The notes: generated by a model from the sequence alone, not told the origin. 64,000 bases of DNA from Candidatus Hydrogenisulfobacillus filiaventi (GCA_902809825.1 LR778114.1:2232001-2296000), one strand, 5' to 3'; positions 10,864-21,260 are shown, numbered from the stretch's first letter. Numbers and translations are program-made.

Positions 10864-11895
10864 TTAAACCGCGGCCAGCGCCCGCTGCACGATCCGGTCC
10901 ACCAGCCGGGGAAAGGGCAGCCCGGCCGCCGCTGCAGCCTTGGGCAGGAGGGAATTCGGGGTGAGGCCGGGCAGGGTGTTGACCTCCAGCAGCACCGGCC
11001 CGCCGGGGGTGAGGATGAAATCCGCCCGGGAGAGGCCCCGCGCCCCCAGGGCCCGGTGCGCCTCCAGGGCCAGGGCCCCCAAGCTCTCCGCATCGGCCGG
11101 GTCCAGCGGGGCGGGGCAGATTTCGTCCGCCCCGCCGGTCTCGTATTTGCTGGCGAAGTCGAAGAAGCGGCCGCGCCGGGGCCGGATGGCCACCGGCGGC
11201 AGGGGCCGGGGTTCCCCGTCCGCGTCCTCCAATACCGCCACCGTGATTTCGGCCCCGTCCAGCCACGGTTCCACCAGCGCCGCCGGGGCCACCGCCAGGG
11301 CCGCCGCCAGGCCCTCGGCCGCCGCCGCCTCCCCCTCGGCCCGGCTGACCCCGACACTGGAGCCGCCCACGTTGGGTTTAATGGCCACCACCGGCCCCAA
11401 CGCCGTCACCGCCGCCAGCACGCCGGAGCGGTCCGCCTGCCAGGTCGCGCGGTCCACCAGGATTTCCGCCGCCACCGGCAGACCCGCCTGCCGGAAGACC
11501 CGCTTGGCCATGACCTTGTCCATGGCCAGGGCTGAGGCCAGGCGTCCGCTGCCGGTGTAAGGCACCCCCAGGGTCTCCAGAAACCCCTGAATGGTACCAT
11601 CCTCCCCGAAGGTCCCGTGCAAGGCCAGAAAGGCCAGGTCCACATCGGCCAGCAGGGCGGCCCCGCGGATGGCTTCCTCCCTCCGGGGCCGTGGCGGGGC
11701 CCCTTCCGGCACGAGCGGTACCCCGGCCGGATCGGTGGTGCGTTCCCAACGACCGTCGCGGTGAATCACGAGGGCGCTGACCCGGTAGCGGGACCGGTCC
11801 AGGGCCTCAAACACCATGCGCCCGCTGGCGAGGGACACCGCGTGCTCGGTGGAGGGCCCCCCCATGATGACGCTAACATGCGGCAGTGGCGCCAT
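10864..11895 (-). CDS. ddl: D-alanine--D-alanine ligase
   Basis: ATP-grasp ligase making D-Ala-D-Ala for peptidoglycan precursors, 343 residues. The start MAPLPHVSVIMGGPSTEHAVS matches the Ddl N-terminal GGxSxEHxVS motif, and VPYTGSGRLASALAMDK is the substrate/ATP lid region. Metal-ligand region LEVNTLPGLT (E and N) lies near the C-terminus. The ATG at 11893-11895 has AAGGAGC 9 nt upstream. It is divergent from an L,D-transpeptidase gene, so wall-synthesis genes flank this 290-bp intergenic region, in which I see no confident promoter. Confidence 0.94.
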   Translation of the reverse strand: MAPLPHVSVIMGGPSTEHAVSLASGRMVFEALDRSRYRVSALVIHRDGRWERTTDPAGVPLVPEGAPPRPRREEAIRGAALLADVDLAFLALHGTFGEDGTIQGFLETLGVPYTGSGRLASALAMDKVMAKRVFRQAGLPVAAEILVDRATWQADRSGVLAAVTALGPVVAIKPNVGGSSVGVSRAEGEAAAAEGLAAALAVAPAALVEPWLDGAEITVAVLEDADGEPRPLPPVAIRPRRGRFFDFASKYETGGADEICPAPLDPADAESLGALALEAHRALGARGLSRADFILTPGGPVLLEVNTLPGLTPNSLLPKAAAAAGLPFPRLVDRIVQRALAAV

Positions 11896-12185
11896 AATCG
11901 CTGCTCCTTCCCCGCGGCGGCCTCGCCGGCCGCCCCTGCGCGCCGCTTCGGTCACCCTTTGCTACCTATGCAGGCCAAGCCTGCACGCGCTACCATTTGG
12001 CGGGGGCGGCTCCGGGCACTTCCCCGACAGGCCCGCCCCGATGTGTCCGGCCCGGAACATACAGAATCTGTTAGATCCGGCAACCTGCTACCGGTTCCGG
12101 GCGTTTGCGTTGGTGAAGAACCGGCACCCCTCAGCCCCTGACCGGGGTGGAGGACCCGGGATTGCACGAAGGAGGCTCTGGCACG

Positions 12186-13520
12186 ATGGCCCACCCTGCG
12201 CGCTCCGGTTGGGGCTTGGCGGTGAGCGCCGGCATCGGGCTGGCGGTGCTGGCCGCCGCCGCCGGCTGGTACTACGGGCACGGGTTCCCGGCGTCCCGCC
12301 CCCTCCCGGCCGCGTCGCGGCCGGCGCGCGTCCACCGCGCCCGTCCCCGTCCGGTCCCGCCCGCGCTGACGGTGACGGTGTCCCCCGCCTCGGGCACGGT
12401 CTGGGGCCGGCTGGCGGAGCCCATCACCCTGCATTTCTCCCAACCGGTGGCGGCCGACGGCTTCCGTCCGCCGGCCCTGTCCCCCGCCGTCCCCGGCCGC
12501 TGGGTCCGGGTCTCCGCCCGCACCTGGAGCTTCGAACCGCAGCAGCCCTGGTATCCCTTGAGCGTGGTCCGCCTGCGCCTGGCGGCCGGCGTGCAGGCGG
12601 TGAACGGGGCCCACCTCCCGCGGGCGGTCCAGGCCCGCTGGGCAGCCCCGCCCGGATCCGACCTCACCCTGGATGAGGCCCTGGCCCGCCTGGGCTACCT
12701 GCCGGTCAGCTTCACCCCGGCGGTGCCCTGGCCACAAGGCACCGCCGCCTGGCTGGCGGTGCTGCGCCACCCCTTGCCCGGATCCTTCAGCTGGGCCTAT
12801 CCCGACATCCCCGCTCAGCTGGCGGGCCTCTGGCAGCCCGGCAGCGCCAATTTACTGCTGCGGGGAGCGGTGATGGCCTTCGAGCGGCAGCACGGCCTGC
12901 CCACCGACGGGGTGGCGGGCCCCGCTGTCTGGCAGGCCCTGGTAGCCGCCCTGGCCGCCGGGCAGACCAACCCCGACGGCTACACCTATGTGCTGGTGCA
13001 GGAGACCCTGCCGGAAACCCTGTACCTGTGGCATGACGGGCAGGTGGTGCTGACATCCCTGGCCAACACCGGCATCCCTCAATCTCCCACCCTGCTGGGC
13101 ACCTTTCCCATTTATCTGCGCTACCGCAGCCAGGACATGCGGGGCGTCAACCCCTGGGGGCAGCCCTACAACGACCCCGGCGTCCCTTTTGTCAACTACT
13201 TTGCCGAAGCCGACGCCATCCATGGATTCGTCCGCGCCCGCTACGGCTTCCCTCAGAGCCTGGGCTGTGTGGAGCTGCCGGTGCCGGAGGCGGCAGCGGT
13301 CTGGCCCTACCTCCACATCGGCACCCTGGTCACGGTGCTGCCTCCCGGCACCCCGGCCGGGCTGCCGGGGGCGCCCCCACCGGGCGGCACCGCGCCCGGC
13401 GCCAGCCAAAGCAGCAGCGGATCCGGCACCGCTTCCGGAAGCGGCGGCGGCAGCACCCCTGTGCCGCCCCCACCCCCGCCGCCCCCGGGCGGCGGGGTGC
13501 CCTCCAACACCACCGGCTGA
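12186..13520 (+). CDS. L,D-transpeptidase (YkuD) with Ig-like and peptidoglycan-binding domains
   Basis: Secreted or membrane-anchored wall enzyme of 444 residues that would form 3-3 or lipoprotein-type crosslinks. A hydrophobic N-terminal segment (about residues 10-33) looks like a signal anchor. A proline-rich linker and an Ig-like domain (about 60-150) follow, then a peptidoglycan-binding repeat with GAVMAFERQHGLPTDGVAG (about 225-250). The catalytic YkuD domain is at about 270-390 with IHG and SLGC. The nucleophile cysteine is present, but the common SHGC(x)R reads SLGCVEL. A Gly/Ser/Pro-rich tail ends the protein. The ATG has GAAGGAGG upstream. Confidence 0.88.
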   Translation: MAHPARSGWGLAVSAGIGLAVLAAAAGWYYGHGFPASRPLPAASRPARVHRARPRPVPPALTVTVSPASGTVWGRLAEPITLHFSQPVAADGFRPPALSPAVPGRWVRVSARTWSFEPQQPWYPLSVVRLRLAAGVQAVNGAHLPRAVQARWAAPPGSDLTLDEALARLGYLPVSFTPAVPWPQGTAAWLAVLRHPLPGSFSWAYPDIPAQLAGLWQPGSANLLLRGAVMAFERQHGLPTDGVAGPAVWQALVAALAAGQTNPDGYTYVLVQETLPETLYLWHDGQVVLTSLANTGIPQSPTLLGTFPIYLRYRSQDMRGVNPWGQPYNDPGVPFVNYFAEADAIHGFVRARYGFPQSLGCVELPVPEAAAVWPYLHIGTLVTVLPPGTPAGLPGAPPPGGTAPGASQSSSGSGTASGSGGGSTPVPPPPPPPPGGGVPSNTTG

Positions 13521-13529
13521 GGCCGCCCT

Positions 13530-13560
13530 AAAAAAGAGCGCTGCCCGCGGACGGGCAGCG
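13530..13560 (-). terminator. Rho-independent terminator after rplA
   Basis: On the minus strand CGCTGCCC, a 6-nt loop, GGGCAGCG, then CTCTTTTTTA. It ends the rpmG-secE-nusG-rplK-rplA transcript 16 nt after the rplA stop, and so separates it from rplJL. Confidence 0.88.
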
Positions 13561-13575
13561 TCGGCGGGGGCCGCC

Positions 13576-14286
13576 TCAGGCTCCCTGGGCGACCCGGGAA
13601 ACCTCCAGGGGGTTGACCGGCACCCCGGGCCCCATGGTGGAACTGACGGTGACCCCGCGGATGTACTGGCCCTTGGCGGCCGCGGGGCGCGCCTTGTTGA
13701 GGGCATCGATGAGGGCGGCCAGGTTCTCGACCAGGTGCTCGACCGGGAAGCTCACCCGTCCGATGGGGACGTGGACGATGCCGGCCTTTTCCGTGCGGTA
13801 TTCCACCTTGCCCAGCTTAATCTCGCGCACGGCGGTGGCCACATCCATGGTGACGGTGCCGGTCCGGGGGTTGGGCATGAGGCCCTTAGGGCCGAGGATC
13901 TTCCCCAGGCGGCCCACCAGTCCCATCATGTCCGGCGTCGCCACCGCGGTGTCAAAGCCGGTCCAGCCGTTCTGAATGCGCTCGGCCAGGTCCTCATCCC
14001 CCACGAAGTCAGCCCCGGCCTCCTGGGCCTCCCGGGCCTTGTCGCCCTTGGCGAAGACCAGCACCGTGCGCGAACGCCCAGTGCCGTGCGGCAGCACCAC
14101 CGCCCCTCGCACCACCTGGTCGGAGTGGCGGGGGTCCACGCCCAGACGGACGGCGACGTCCACGCTCTCGTCGAACTTGGCGAAGGCCAGTTCCTTCACC
14201 AGCTGCAGGGCCTCCTCCGGCGCATAGAGCCGGGTACGGTCCAGGCGGCCTTCCGCCGCCTTCATCTTCTTGCCCACCTTGGCCAT
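13576..14286 (-). CDS. rplA: 50S ribosomal protein L1
   Basis: Large-subunit L1-stalk protein, 236 residues. Family landmarks are [21 protein letters not shown] at the N-terminus, the [17 protein letters not shown] signature, and [16 protein letters not shown] at the C-terminus. The ATG at 14284-14286 aligns with other L1 proteins although AGGAG directly abuts it; a GTG three codons later has better spacing. It follows rplK by 93 nt and ends the transcript at a terminator, so it is not followed by rplJ as in most Firmicutes. Confidence 0.96.
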   Translation of the reverse strand: MAKVGKKMKAAEGRLDRTRLYAPEEALQLVKELAFAKFDESVDVAVRLGVDPRHSDQVVRGAVVLPHGTGRSRTVLVFAKGDKAREAQEAGADFVGDEDLAERIQNGWTGFDTAVATPDMMGLVGRLGKILGPKGLMPNPRTGTVTMDVATAVREIKLGKVEYRTEKAGIVHVPIGRVSFPVEHLVENLAALIDALNKARPAAAKGQYIRGVTVSSTMGPGVPVNPLEVSRVAQGA

Positions 14287-14379
14287 CTCCTGCCATGCCT
14301 CCCTGCCGTCACCCCCGGGGCTGCGCCCCGGGGCCGGTGTGGTTGTCGGACCGCGCCTCCCACAAGGCATGTCCGCGTG

Positions 14380-14805
14380 CTAGTCGCCGATCTCCACGCC
14401 CATGCTGCGGGCGGTCCCCTCAATCATGCGCTCCGCTGCCTCCACGGTGGGCGCGTTGAGGTCGGGCATCTTGGTCTGGGCAATCTCCCGCAGCTGGGCG
14501 CGGGTAAGGGTGCCCACCTTCTTGGCCTTGGGGTTGGCGGACCCGCTTTCCAGCCCCAGGGCCTTCTTGATCAGCACCGACGCCGGCGGGGTCTTGGTCA
14601 CGAAGGTGAAGGACCGGTCCTCGTAAACCGTAATCTCCACCGGCACGATGGTGCCGGCCTGACTGGCCGTGCGCTCGTTGTACTCCTTCACGAAGGCCAT
14701 GATGTTGACCCCGTGCTGGCCGAGGGCGGGACCTACCGGCGGGGCCGGGGTGGCCTTGCCGGCCGGGATTTGCAGCTTGATGACGGCCGCAACCTTTTTC
14801 GGCAC
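14380..14805 (-). CDS. rplK: 50S ribosomal protein L11
   Basis: GTPase-centre protein, 141 residues, full length. Signature stretches: [20 protein letters not shown] (N-domain), [15 protein letters not shown], and the C-terminal [21 protein letters not shown]-binding region. It uses a GTG start at 14803-14805 with AAAAGGGGAAG upstream. It lies 34 nt after nusG in the secE-nusG-rplK-rplA order found throughout bacteria. Confidence 0.97.
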   Translation of the reverse strand: MPKKVAAVIKLQIPAGKATPAPPVGPALGQHGVNIMAFVKEYNERTASQAGTIVPVEITVYEDRSFTFVTKTPPASVLIKKALGLESGSANPKAKKVGTLTRAQLREIAQTKMPDLNAPTVEAAERMIEGTARSMGVEIGD

Positions 14806-14839
14806 TGTTCTTCCCCTTTTCCGTCAACGGCCGCCGGGA

Positions 14840-15385
14840 TCAGTGCACCTCGGCGACCTGCTCGTAGTCGAGTTCAAGCGGGGTTTCCCGCCCGAACATG
14901 GAGACAATGACCCGAACCTTGGCACGGTCGGGCAAGATGGCATCAATCCGGCCCGTAAAGCCCTCGAAGGGCCCTTCCCGGACCGTGACCTCCTGGCCCA
15001 CGCTGAAGTTGACCCGCGGCAGGTCCGGGGTTCCCGAGAGGTCCTGACCCAGGATCATGCGCACCTCCTCGTCCTGCAGCGGGATGGGCCGGGTGCCGGA
15101 GCCCACAAAGCCGGTGACGCCGGGGGTGTTGCGCACGACATACCAGGAGTCGTCGGTCAGGATCATCTCCACCAGCACATACCCGGGGAAGACCTTCTTC
15201 TTGACCAGCCGCTTCTTGCCGTCCTTCACCTCGATTTCGTCGTCCATGGGCACGACGACCCGGAAGATCTGGTCCTGCATGCCCATCGACTCCACGCGCC
15301 GCTCCAGGTTGGCCTTCACCTTGTTCTCGTAACCCGAATAGGTGTGGATGACGAACCAGTCCTTGCGGACCTGTTCAGACTCCAT
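14840..15385 (-). CDS. nusG: Transcription elongation/antitermination factor NusG
   Basis: Binds RNA polymerase and couples it to Rho or the ribosome, 181 residues. The NGN domain begins DWFVIHTYSGYENKVKANLE and holds FPGYVLVEMILTDDSWYVVR; the C-terminal KOW domain has VREGPFEGFTGRIDAILPD. Start at MESEQVRKDW, where family similarity begins; the longer upstream frame overlaps the secE gap and is unconserved. It sits between secE and rplK. Confidence 0.97.
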   Translation of the reverse strand: MESEQVRKDWFVIHTYSGYENKVKANLERRVESMGMQDQIFRVVVPMDDEIEVKDGKKRLVKKKVFPGYVLVEMILTDDSWYVVRNTPGVTGFVGSGTRPIPLQDEEVRMILGQDLSGTPDLPRVNFSVGQEVTVREGPFEGFTGRIDAILPDRAKVRVIVSMFGRETPLELDYEQVAEVH

Positions 15386-15459
15386 GGGAACCCGCCGCCT
15401 CCCCACAAAAAATGCGCCAAGCCGGCATCGTTGGCCAAAAACCCGCCTAGCGCAACCAA

Positions 15460-15675
15460 TCAGCGGATGAACTGGGCCAGGCCCCAATTGAAAACCGCAT
15501 CGAGCCCCGCAATGATTAAGGCCACCACCAGCGAACTCAGAACGACGAAGGCCGTGTATGACAAGGTCTGCCGGGGCTTGGGCCAGATCACCTTCTTAAG
15601 CTCCGCCCCCACCTCCCGCAGGTACTTGCGCGAGCGGGCAACGGCCGAAGGGCGCACGGTGCCGTTAGGCTGCAT
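15460..15675 (-). CDS. secE: Preprotein translocase subunit SecE
   Basis: Essential small SecYEG subunit, 71 residues, single-TM form typical of Gram-positives. SRKYLREVGAELKKVIWPKP is the conserved amphipathic region, followed by one membrane helix (LSYTAFVVLSSLVVALIIAG) and a short tail. The ATG at 15673-15675 follows GGGGAAGG. It sits between rpmG and nusG. Confidence 0.95.
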   Translation of the reverse strand: MQPNGTVRPSAVARSRKYLREVGAELKKVIWPKPRQTLSYTAFVVLSSLVVALIIAGLDAVFNWGLAQFIR

Positions 15676-15716
15676 GACCTTCCCCACTTCTTCCGGCCTT
15701 CTCCCTCCTGCGCCCC

Positions 15717-15866
15717 TCAGCGGGTTTCGCGGTGCAGGGTGTGGTGACGGCACCACCGGCAGTACTTGTTGCGCTCCAGCCGGTTGGGCGTGTTCTTCTT
15801 GTTCTTGGTGGTCGTATAGTTGCGCCGCTTGCACTCGGTGCATGCGAGCGTGATGATGGTCTGCAT
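15717..15866 (-). CDS. rpmG: 50S ribosomal protein L33
   Basis: 49-residue ribosomal protein of the zinc-binding (C+) type: it keeps CTECKRRNY near the N-terminus and [12 protein letters not shown] at the C-terminus, giving two C-x-x-C pairs. The [17 protein letters not shown] core is diagnostic. The ATG at 15864-15866 follows GGGAGGGG. It is the first gene of the transcript that continues into secE, nusG, rplK and rplA. Confidence 0.96.
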   Translation of the reverse strand: MQTIITLACTECKRRNYTTTKNKKNTPNRLERNKYCRWCRHHTLHRETR

Positions 15867-15893
15867 CGGCACCCCTCCCAGATATGCGGATGG

Positions 15894-15922
15894 ATTTTAT
15901 CACAGCCATGGCGGGGCGTCAA
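15894..15922 (-). promoter_or_regulatory. Sigma-A promoter for rpmG-secE-nusG-rplK-rplA
   Basis: TTGACG (15917-15922) and TAAAAT (15894-15899) are 17 nt apart, with TGTG just before the -10. The rest of the 15867-16197 gap shows no gene. It must also hold the start signals of the divergent plus-strand gene, for which I see only weak candidates. Confidence 0.78.
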
Positions 15923-16197
15923 TTTCCGCCTGCGTCCCGGACGCTTGAACCCTCTGACAATTGCGACAGCAATACCGCATGCCTCCTCCCGCCGGCCCGG
16001 AGTAGAAAGGTGGGGGCTGGGCGGACCCATACCTGCGGGGGTAGGTTGGAATTAGTCAATCCGGGTCGGACCCGTCGACGGTCGTCCCCTCGATCGCGAA
16101 CAAACGGACCGGCCGGACTTGACCTTACCAGCCGGCCCTGCCCGGCAGGACCACCGGCATACCTGGCCCGCCCCTGCGGGCACGGGAGGGATGATCC

Positions 16198-18678
16198 ATG
16201 CAGACCACACGCCGGGGCACGGCTGCCCTCGCAGCCGGCACCCTGGTGCTGATGCTGGCGGGCGCGGTCCCCGCCACCACCGCCGACCAGGGCTGGAACG
16301 GGGTGGCCCAGCCCCCCGCTTATCAGGAACGCATCTTCCCGCCCTGGAGTCACGGCGCCAACGACCCTGCAACCCATCAGGGGCTGCACTTCACGGTGCC
16401 GGAAGTGGACGATATGCCCGACTTCCACGGCGACCTCAACCATCCGAAGCTGGTCATCTTCGTGGGCGGCAATTACTTCTTCGCCATGGCGCCCCTGGTG
16501 GCCGCCTTCGAGCAGGAGCACCCGTCCCTCAAGGGCCGCATCTTCTATGAGACGCTGCCCCCGGGTATCCTGGTCAAGCAGATGCAGGACCAGGACACCA
16601 TCACCGTCGGCAACCTGACCTTCACGGTACATCCGGACGTCTACGCCGCCGGTCTGCGCAAGGTGGACGGCCTCATCCGCGCCGGGATGCTGCAGGGGCC
16701 GGCGGTGCCCTACGTCACCAACGACCTCGCCATCATGGTCCCCAAGGGCAACCCCGGTCACGTCACCGGCCTGACCGATCTGGGGCGGCCGGGGCTGCGG
16801 CTGTCCATGCCCAACCCGGCCTACGAAGGGGTGGCGCGGCAGATTGAAGCCTCCCTGGTCAAGGCCGGCGGCCCCGCCCTGGAGAAAGAGGTCTACCAGA
16901 CCAAGGTAGCGGACGGGCAAACCATCCTGACCCACATCCACCACCGGCAGACGCCGCTTTACCTGATGCAGGGGATCGCCCAGGCGGGGGTGACCTGGAA
17001 GTCGGAGGCCATCTTCCAGGAGATGGCGGGCCACCCCATCTCCTATATCCCCATCCCGGCCCGGTACAACACCACCGCCACGTACGCGGCCGCGGTGGTC
17101 AAAGGCGCCCGGCACCCGCGCGCGGCCGAGGAATGGGTGCACTTCCTGGCCTCGCCCCAGGCGCTGGCCATCTTTGAGCGCTACGGCTTCAAGCCCGTAC
17201 CGCCCTCGAAGCCGGACGCCGGGCCGGTGATCCCGCCCTTCGCCAGCTCGCCGGTGGCTTTTCCGGTCTCTCCCGCCCGCGACTACCTGAAGACCGCCGC
17301 CACCCCCGGCCGCCACGGCATCCTGCCCGATGCCCTGGGCCTGCCCGTCTCCCCGGTATACTTCCCGGGCCTGGCCGGCTGGGTGGAGGGAAGGACCACC
17401 ACCTCGGCCCCGGTCTGGTGGTTCAGCAAGACCGGCAACACCATCCCCAAATATGATGGCCTGGTCATCCGGCAGAGCCGGGTGGAGGGAAACACGGTGG
17501 TCATCCCGGCCGGCGGGCTCCTGTACTACGCGTCCCCCGCCCGGGGGGAATTGCCCCTCTCGGCCTCGCCGGAGTACATCCTGGGCAAGCGGTACTACTT
17601 CGTCAACTACGACCCCCACATCTACGTGAAGCGCAACTTCACCCTGCCCGTGGGGGGATCGGTGGTTATCGGCAACCAGGTCTACACCCTGGCCGTAGCC
17701 CACAAGACACGGGTCAACCCGGTCCCGGTGCTGCACTGGCGCACCCTCGGCGGTTTCAGCATCCGTCCCTACCCCGTGAGCCTGCGTTTCGAGCACCCGC
17801 AAGCGGGGGTGGAGCGTAACCAGCCCGCCCTGGACTACCTGCAGGGGGTCATCCGCTCGGTGGACGGCAACCGCAGCGTTACCTTCGCCTCCCTGACCGG
17901 CACCGGGGTGGACCACGAATGGTGGAGCCCCGACCTGGCCTTCAACGGCTACGCGGCCGCAGGACAGGTCATCCCGGCCGGCACCGCCCAGGTGCACGTG
18001 CAGGCGGTGGACCCCAAGGCGGGCACCGTGACCGTCAGCCTCTGGCAGGACGGCCGCCGGCTGGCCACCCGCGTCCTGGGTCCCCTCACCCACCCGCAGT
18101 GGCTGCCGGAAGACAGCGCCCAGCGGGCACGCGCGCTCTGGATTGACGGCAGCACGGAGGTGGAGATCGCGCCCAACCCGGTGGCGGACGAATTCCAGGG
18201 CAGCCGGGTGCACCTGCGGGTCTACGGCCAGGTGTCCGAACTCACCAGCGGCCAGCCGGCCCTGCCCTTCTCCCGCCGCTTCGACTACCTGGGCCTGGTC
18301 TGCCCCATCGGGCACCACGTGGGCCTCATGCTCTACAACCCCAAGCCCATCGTCCTGCGGCCGGGGGTCCCCTTCCGCGGACCGGCCGGCTACTTCACCC
18401 TCACCGTGGACCGCATCGCCGGGCGCACGGTAACCTACACCCTGGCCAATCCCGCCGAGCCGGCAGGGGTCGCCTACAGCCGCTACACCTTCACCAAACA
18501 GGACGGCAACATCGACACCCTGGGCGGCCAGGGCCGGGACATCTACGGCCTCATCGCCACCCTCACCGCTACCTACGGCGGCAACCCCGCCTTCGCTCAG
18601 GACTTCCTGAGCCAGGTCTGGCCGGGCGGCAACTACCGCACCGGGCACGGGGCACCGGCTCCGGTCACCGGCTCCTGA
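16198..18678 (+). CDS. Secreted solute-binding-like protein with large unknown C-terminal region
   Basis: 826-residue exported protein. Residues 1-30 form a signal peptide (RR then a hydrophobic core ending AGAVPATTA). Residues about 80-335 resemble a type 2 periplasmic binding protein of the molybdate/extracellular family: [20 protein letters not shown], then [20 protein letters not shown], then the typical [19 protein letters not shown]-like end. Residues about 340-826 match nothing I recognise; they are beta-rich in appearance, with no membrane helix and one Cys-containing VCPIGHHVG patch. No permease or ATPase gene is adjacent, so transport is doubtful. GGGAGG precedes the ATG. Confidence 0.72.
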   Translation: MQTTRRGTAALAAGTLVLMLAGAVPATTADQGWNGVAQPPAYQERIFPPWSHGANDPATHQGLHFTVPEVDDMPDFHGDLNHPKLVIFVGGNYFFAMAPLVAAFEQEHPSLKGRIFYETLPPGILVKQMQDQDTITVGNLTFTVHPDVYAAGLRKVDGLIRAGMLQGPAVPYVTNDLAIMVPKGNPGHVTGLTDLGRPGLRLSMPNPAYEGVARQIEASLVKAGGPALEKEVYQTKVADGQTILTHIHHRQTPLYLMQGIAQAGVTWKSEAIFQEMAGHPISYIPIPARYNTTATYAAAVVKGARHPRAAEEWVHFLASPQALAIFERYGFKPVPPSKPDAGPVIPPFASSPVAFPVSPARDYLKTAATPGRHGILPDALGLPVSPVYFPGLAGWVEGRTTTSAPVWWFSKTGNTIPKYDGLVIRQSRVEGNTVVIPAGGLLYYASPARGELPLSASPEYILGKRYYFVNYDPHIYVKRNFTLPVGGSVVIGNQVYTLAVAHKTRVNPVPVLHWRTLGGFSIRPYPVSLRFEHPQAGVERNQPALDYLQGVIRSVDGNRSVTFASLTGTGVDHEWWSPDLAFNGYAAAGQVIPAGTAQVHVQAVDPKAGTVTVSLWQDGRRLATRVLGPLTHPQWLPEDSAQRARALWIDGSTEVEIAPNPVADEFQGSRVHLRVYGQVSELTSGQPALPFSRRFDYLGLVCPIGHHVGLMLYNPKPIVLRPGVPFRGPAGYFTLTVDRIAGRTVTYTLANPAEPAGVAYSRYTFTKQDGNIDTLGGQGRDIYGLIATLTATYGGNPAFAQDFLSQVWPGGNYRTGHGAPAPVTGS

Positions 18679-18723
18679 CCCCCCGGCCGGGGGAGAGGAA
18701 TCCGGAGGCCCGCCGGCGAATGC

Positions 18724-18765
18724 TATACACGGCCGGGAGGGGGCGCCGTCCGGGCGCCCCCTCCC
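18724..18765 (+). promoter_or_regulatory. Extended -10 and perfect 13-bp leader hairpin upstream of phosphoketolase
   Basis: TGC-TATACA (18721-18729) resembles an extended -10, without a good -35. It is followed directly by a perfect 13-bp stem, GGGAGGGGGCGCC / GGCGCCCCCTCCC (18735-18747 and 18753-18765), with a 5-nt loop. No uridine run follows. The hairpin could end the upstream transcript weakly or act as a 5' stabiliser or attenuator for the phosphoketolase mRNA. Confidence 0.4.
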
Positions 18766-18821
18766 GCTGTTCCGCCGCCGGCTTGCGGCGGCTACCGGCG
18801 CACTGCAAAGGAGCGGATGGT

Positions 18822-21212
18822 ATGAGCAACGGCAGCATGGTCCCCGGCCCCCTCTCCCCGGAGGAACTGCAGGCGGTTGACGCCTGGTGGCGGGCGGCCA
18901 ACTACCTGGCCCTGGGCATGCTCTACCTCCAGGACAATCCCCTGCTGAAACGGCCGCTGGAACCCTCGGACATTAAGGCCCGCCTGCTGGGCCACTGGGG
19001 GTCCGACCCCGGGCAGTCCTTCATCTGGGCCCATCTCAACCGCGTGATCCGGGCCCGCGACCTCAACATGATCTACATTGCCGGCCCCGGTCACGGGGCT
19101 CCTGCCACCCTGGCCAACGCCTACCTGGAGGGCACCTATCCCGAGGTCTATCCCGACCGGGGGTGGGATGAGGAAGGTATGAAGCGCTTTTTCAAGCTCT
19201 TCTCCTTCCCCGGCGGCGTGGGCAGTCACTGCACCCCGGAAACCCCCGGATCCATCCACGAGGGTGGGGAGCTCGGGTACAGCCTGTCCCACGGGTTCGG
19301 GGCCGCGTTCGACAACCCCGACCTCATCGTGACCGTGGTGGTCGGCGACGGCGAGGCCGAAACCGGCCCCATGGCCACCTCCTGGCACTCCAACAAGTTC
19401 CTCAACCCGGCCCGGGACGGCGCCGTGCTGCCCATCCTGCATCTCAACGGCTACAAGATCGCCAATCCCACCCTGCTAGCCCGCATCCCCGAAGAGGAAC
19501 TGCTCGACCTCTTCCGCGGCTACGGCTACACCCCCTACGTGGTGGCGGGGGAGGATCCCGCCGTCATGCACCAGCAGATGGCCGCTACCCTGGATACCTG
19601 CCTGGACACCATCCGCGACATCCAGCGCCGGGCCCGGACAGGGGACAGCGGGAAGCGCCCGCGCTGGCCCATGATCATCCTGCGCACGCCGAAAGGCTGG
19701 ACCGCCCCCCGCACCGTGGACGGCCATTATGTGGAAGGCTACTGGCGGGCCCATCAGGTCCCCATCCCTGATGTGACCACCAACCCCGAGCACCTGCGCC
19801 TGCTGGAGGACTGGCTGCGCAGCTACCGGCCCCAGGAGCTGTTCGAGCCCTCGGGGCGGCCGGCCGCCTTCCTGCGGGCCCTGGCCCCTACCGGCCCGCG
19901 CCGGATGAGCGCCAATCCCCACGCTAACGGCGGCCTCCTGCGGAAGCCCCTGCGCCTGCCCGACTTCCGCGCCTATGCGGTGGCAGTCCCGCACCCGGGG
20001 GCGGTGGAAGCCGAGAACACCGCCGTGCTGGGCACCTACCTGCGCGACGTCATCCGCCGCAACCCCCGCAACTTCCGCCTCTTCGGGCCGGACGAGACCG
20101 CCTCCAACCGCCTGCAGGCGGTGTACGAGGCCACCGGCAAGGCCTGGATGGCGGAAAACCGGCCGGAAGACCAGGACGAGGGACATCTCTCCCCGGACGG
20201 CCGTGTGATGGAAATGCTGAGCGAACACACCCTCGAGGGCTGGCTGGAAGGTTACCTGCTTACCGGCCGCCATGGCCTCCTGAACTCCTACGAAGCCTTC
20301 GTGCACATCATCGACTCCATGGTCAACCAGCACGCCAAATGGATCGAGAAGGCCCGGCAGGAGGTCACCTGGCGCGCGCCCATCGCCTCCCTTAACATCC
20401 TCATCAGCTCCACGGTGTGGCGGCAGGACCACAACGGCTTTACCCACCAGGACCCCGGCTTCCTGGATGTGGTCACCAACAAGCAGGCGGGGGTCGTCCG
20501 CATCTACCTGCCCCCGGATGCCAACTGCCTGTTGAGCGTGGCCGACCATTGCCTGGCCAGCACCGATTACGTGAACGTGATCGTAGCGGACAAACAGCCG
20601 CACCTGCAGTACCTCGACATGGACAGCGCAGCCACCCACTGTGCCAAGGGCATCGGCCTCTGGGACTGGGCCGGCACCGATGCCGACGCCGAACCGGAGG
20701 TGGTGATGGCGGCTGCCGGGGACGTCGCCACCATGGAGGCGCTGGCCGCTACCGCCCTCCTCCGGCAGCACTTCCCCGACCTGCGCCTGCGGTTCGTCAA
20801 CGTGGTCGACCTCTTCAAGCTGCAGCCGCCCAGCCAGCACCCGCATGGCCTGCCGGACCGGGACTACGATAGCCTGTTCCCGCCCGGGGTGCCGGTGGTG
20901 TTCAACTTCCACGGCTACCCCGCCCTGGTGCACAAACTCACCTACCGCCGGGCCCACCACGACCGCCTGCATGTGCATGGCTACCGCGAGGCCGGCAGCA
21001 TCAACACGCCCCTGCAGCTGGCCATACTGAACGGCATCGACCGCTTCCACCTCGCCATCGACGCCATCGACCAGGTCCCCCGCCTGGGTTCGCGGGGCAC
21101 CCACGTTAAGGAATGGTTGAAGGATGAGATCCTGCGCCATCTGGCCTATGCCTGCGAACACGGCATCGATCCGCCGGAAATCCGCAACTGGCGCTGGCCG
21201 CAGGACCTTTAG
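18822..21212 (+). CDS. xfp: Xylulose-5-phosphate/fructose-6-phosphate phosphoketolase
   Basis: Thiamine-diphosphate enzyme that splits xylulose-5-P (and often fructose-6-P) with phosphate to acetyl-phosphate plus an aldose phosphate. It is 796 residues, the usual size. Landmarks: [20 protein letters not shown], the TPP site [29 protein letters not shown], and the C-terminal [14 protein letters not shown]. The ATG has AAAGGAG 9 nt upstream; the longer frame is leader sequence. Acetate kinase and phosphate acyltransferase genes 5-6 kb away on the other strand could use its acetyl-phosphate product. Confidence 0.95.
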   Translation: MSNGSMVPGPLSPEELQAVDAWWRAANYLALGMLYLQDNPLLKRPLEPSDIKARLLGHWGSDPGQSFIWAHLNRVIRARDLNMIYIAGPGHGAPATLANAYLEGTYPEVYPDRGWDEEGMKRFFKLFSFPGGVGSHCTPETPGSIHEGGELGYSLSHGFGAAFDNPDLIVTVVVGDGEAETGPMATSWHSNKFLNPARDGAVLPILHLNGYKIANPTLLARIPEEELLDLFRGYGYTPYVVAGEDPAVMHQQMAATLDTCLDTIRDIQRRARTGDSGKRPRWPMIILRTPKGWTAPRTVDGHYVEGYWRAHQVPIPDVTTNPEHLRLLEDWLRSYRPQELFEPSGRPAAFLRALAPTGPRRMSANPHANGGLLRKPLRLPDFRAYAVAVPHPGAVEAENTAVLGTYLRDVIRRNPRNFRLFGPDETASNRLQAVYEATGKAWMAENRPEDQDEGHLSPDGRVMEMLSEHTLEGWLEGYLLTGRHGLLNSYEAFVHIIDSMVNQHAKWIEKARQEVTWRAPIASLNILISSTVWRQDHNGFTHQDPGFLDVVTNKQAGVVRIYLPPDANCLLSVADHCLASTDYVNVIVADKQPHLQYLDMDSAATHCAKGIGLWDWAGTDADAEPEVVMAAAGDVATMEALAATALLRQHFPDLRLRFVNVVDLFKLQPPSQHPHGLPDRDYDSLFPPGVPVVFNFHGYPALVHKLTYRRAHHDRLHVHGYREAGSINTPLQLAILNGIDRFHLAIDAIDQVPRLGSRGTHVKEWLKDEILRHLAYACEHGIDPPEIRNWRWPQDL

Positions 21213-21222
21213 CCCCCGACCG

Positions 21223-21250
21223 CCGGCGCCCGGTGGACCCCGGGCGCCGG
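21223..21250. terminator. Hairpin between convergent xfp and pdhC
   Basis: Perfect 11-bp inverted repeat CCGGCGCCCGG / CCGGGCGCCGG with a 6-nt loop, in the 48-bp gap between two convergent genes. It lacks a clear uridine run on either strand, so the terminator call rests on position and stem strength. Confidence 0.5.
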
Positions 21251-21260
21251 GGCCGGGCCC

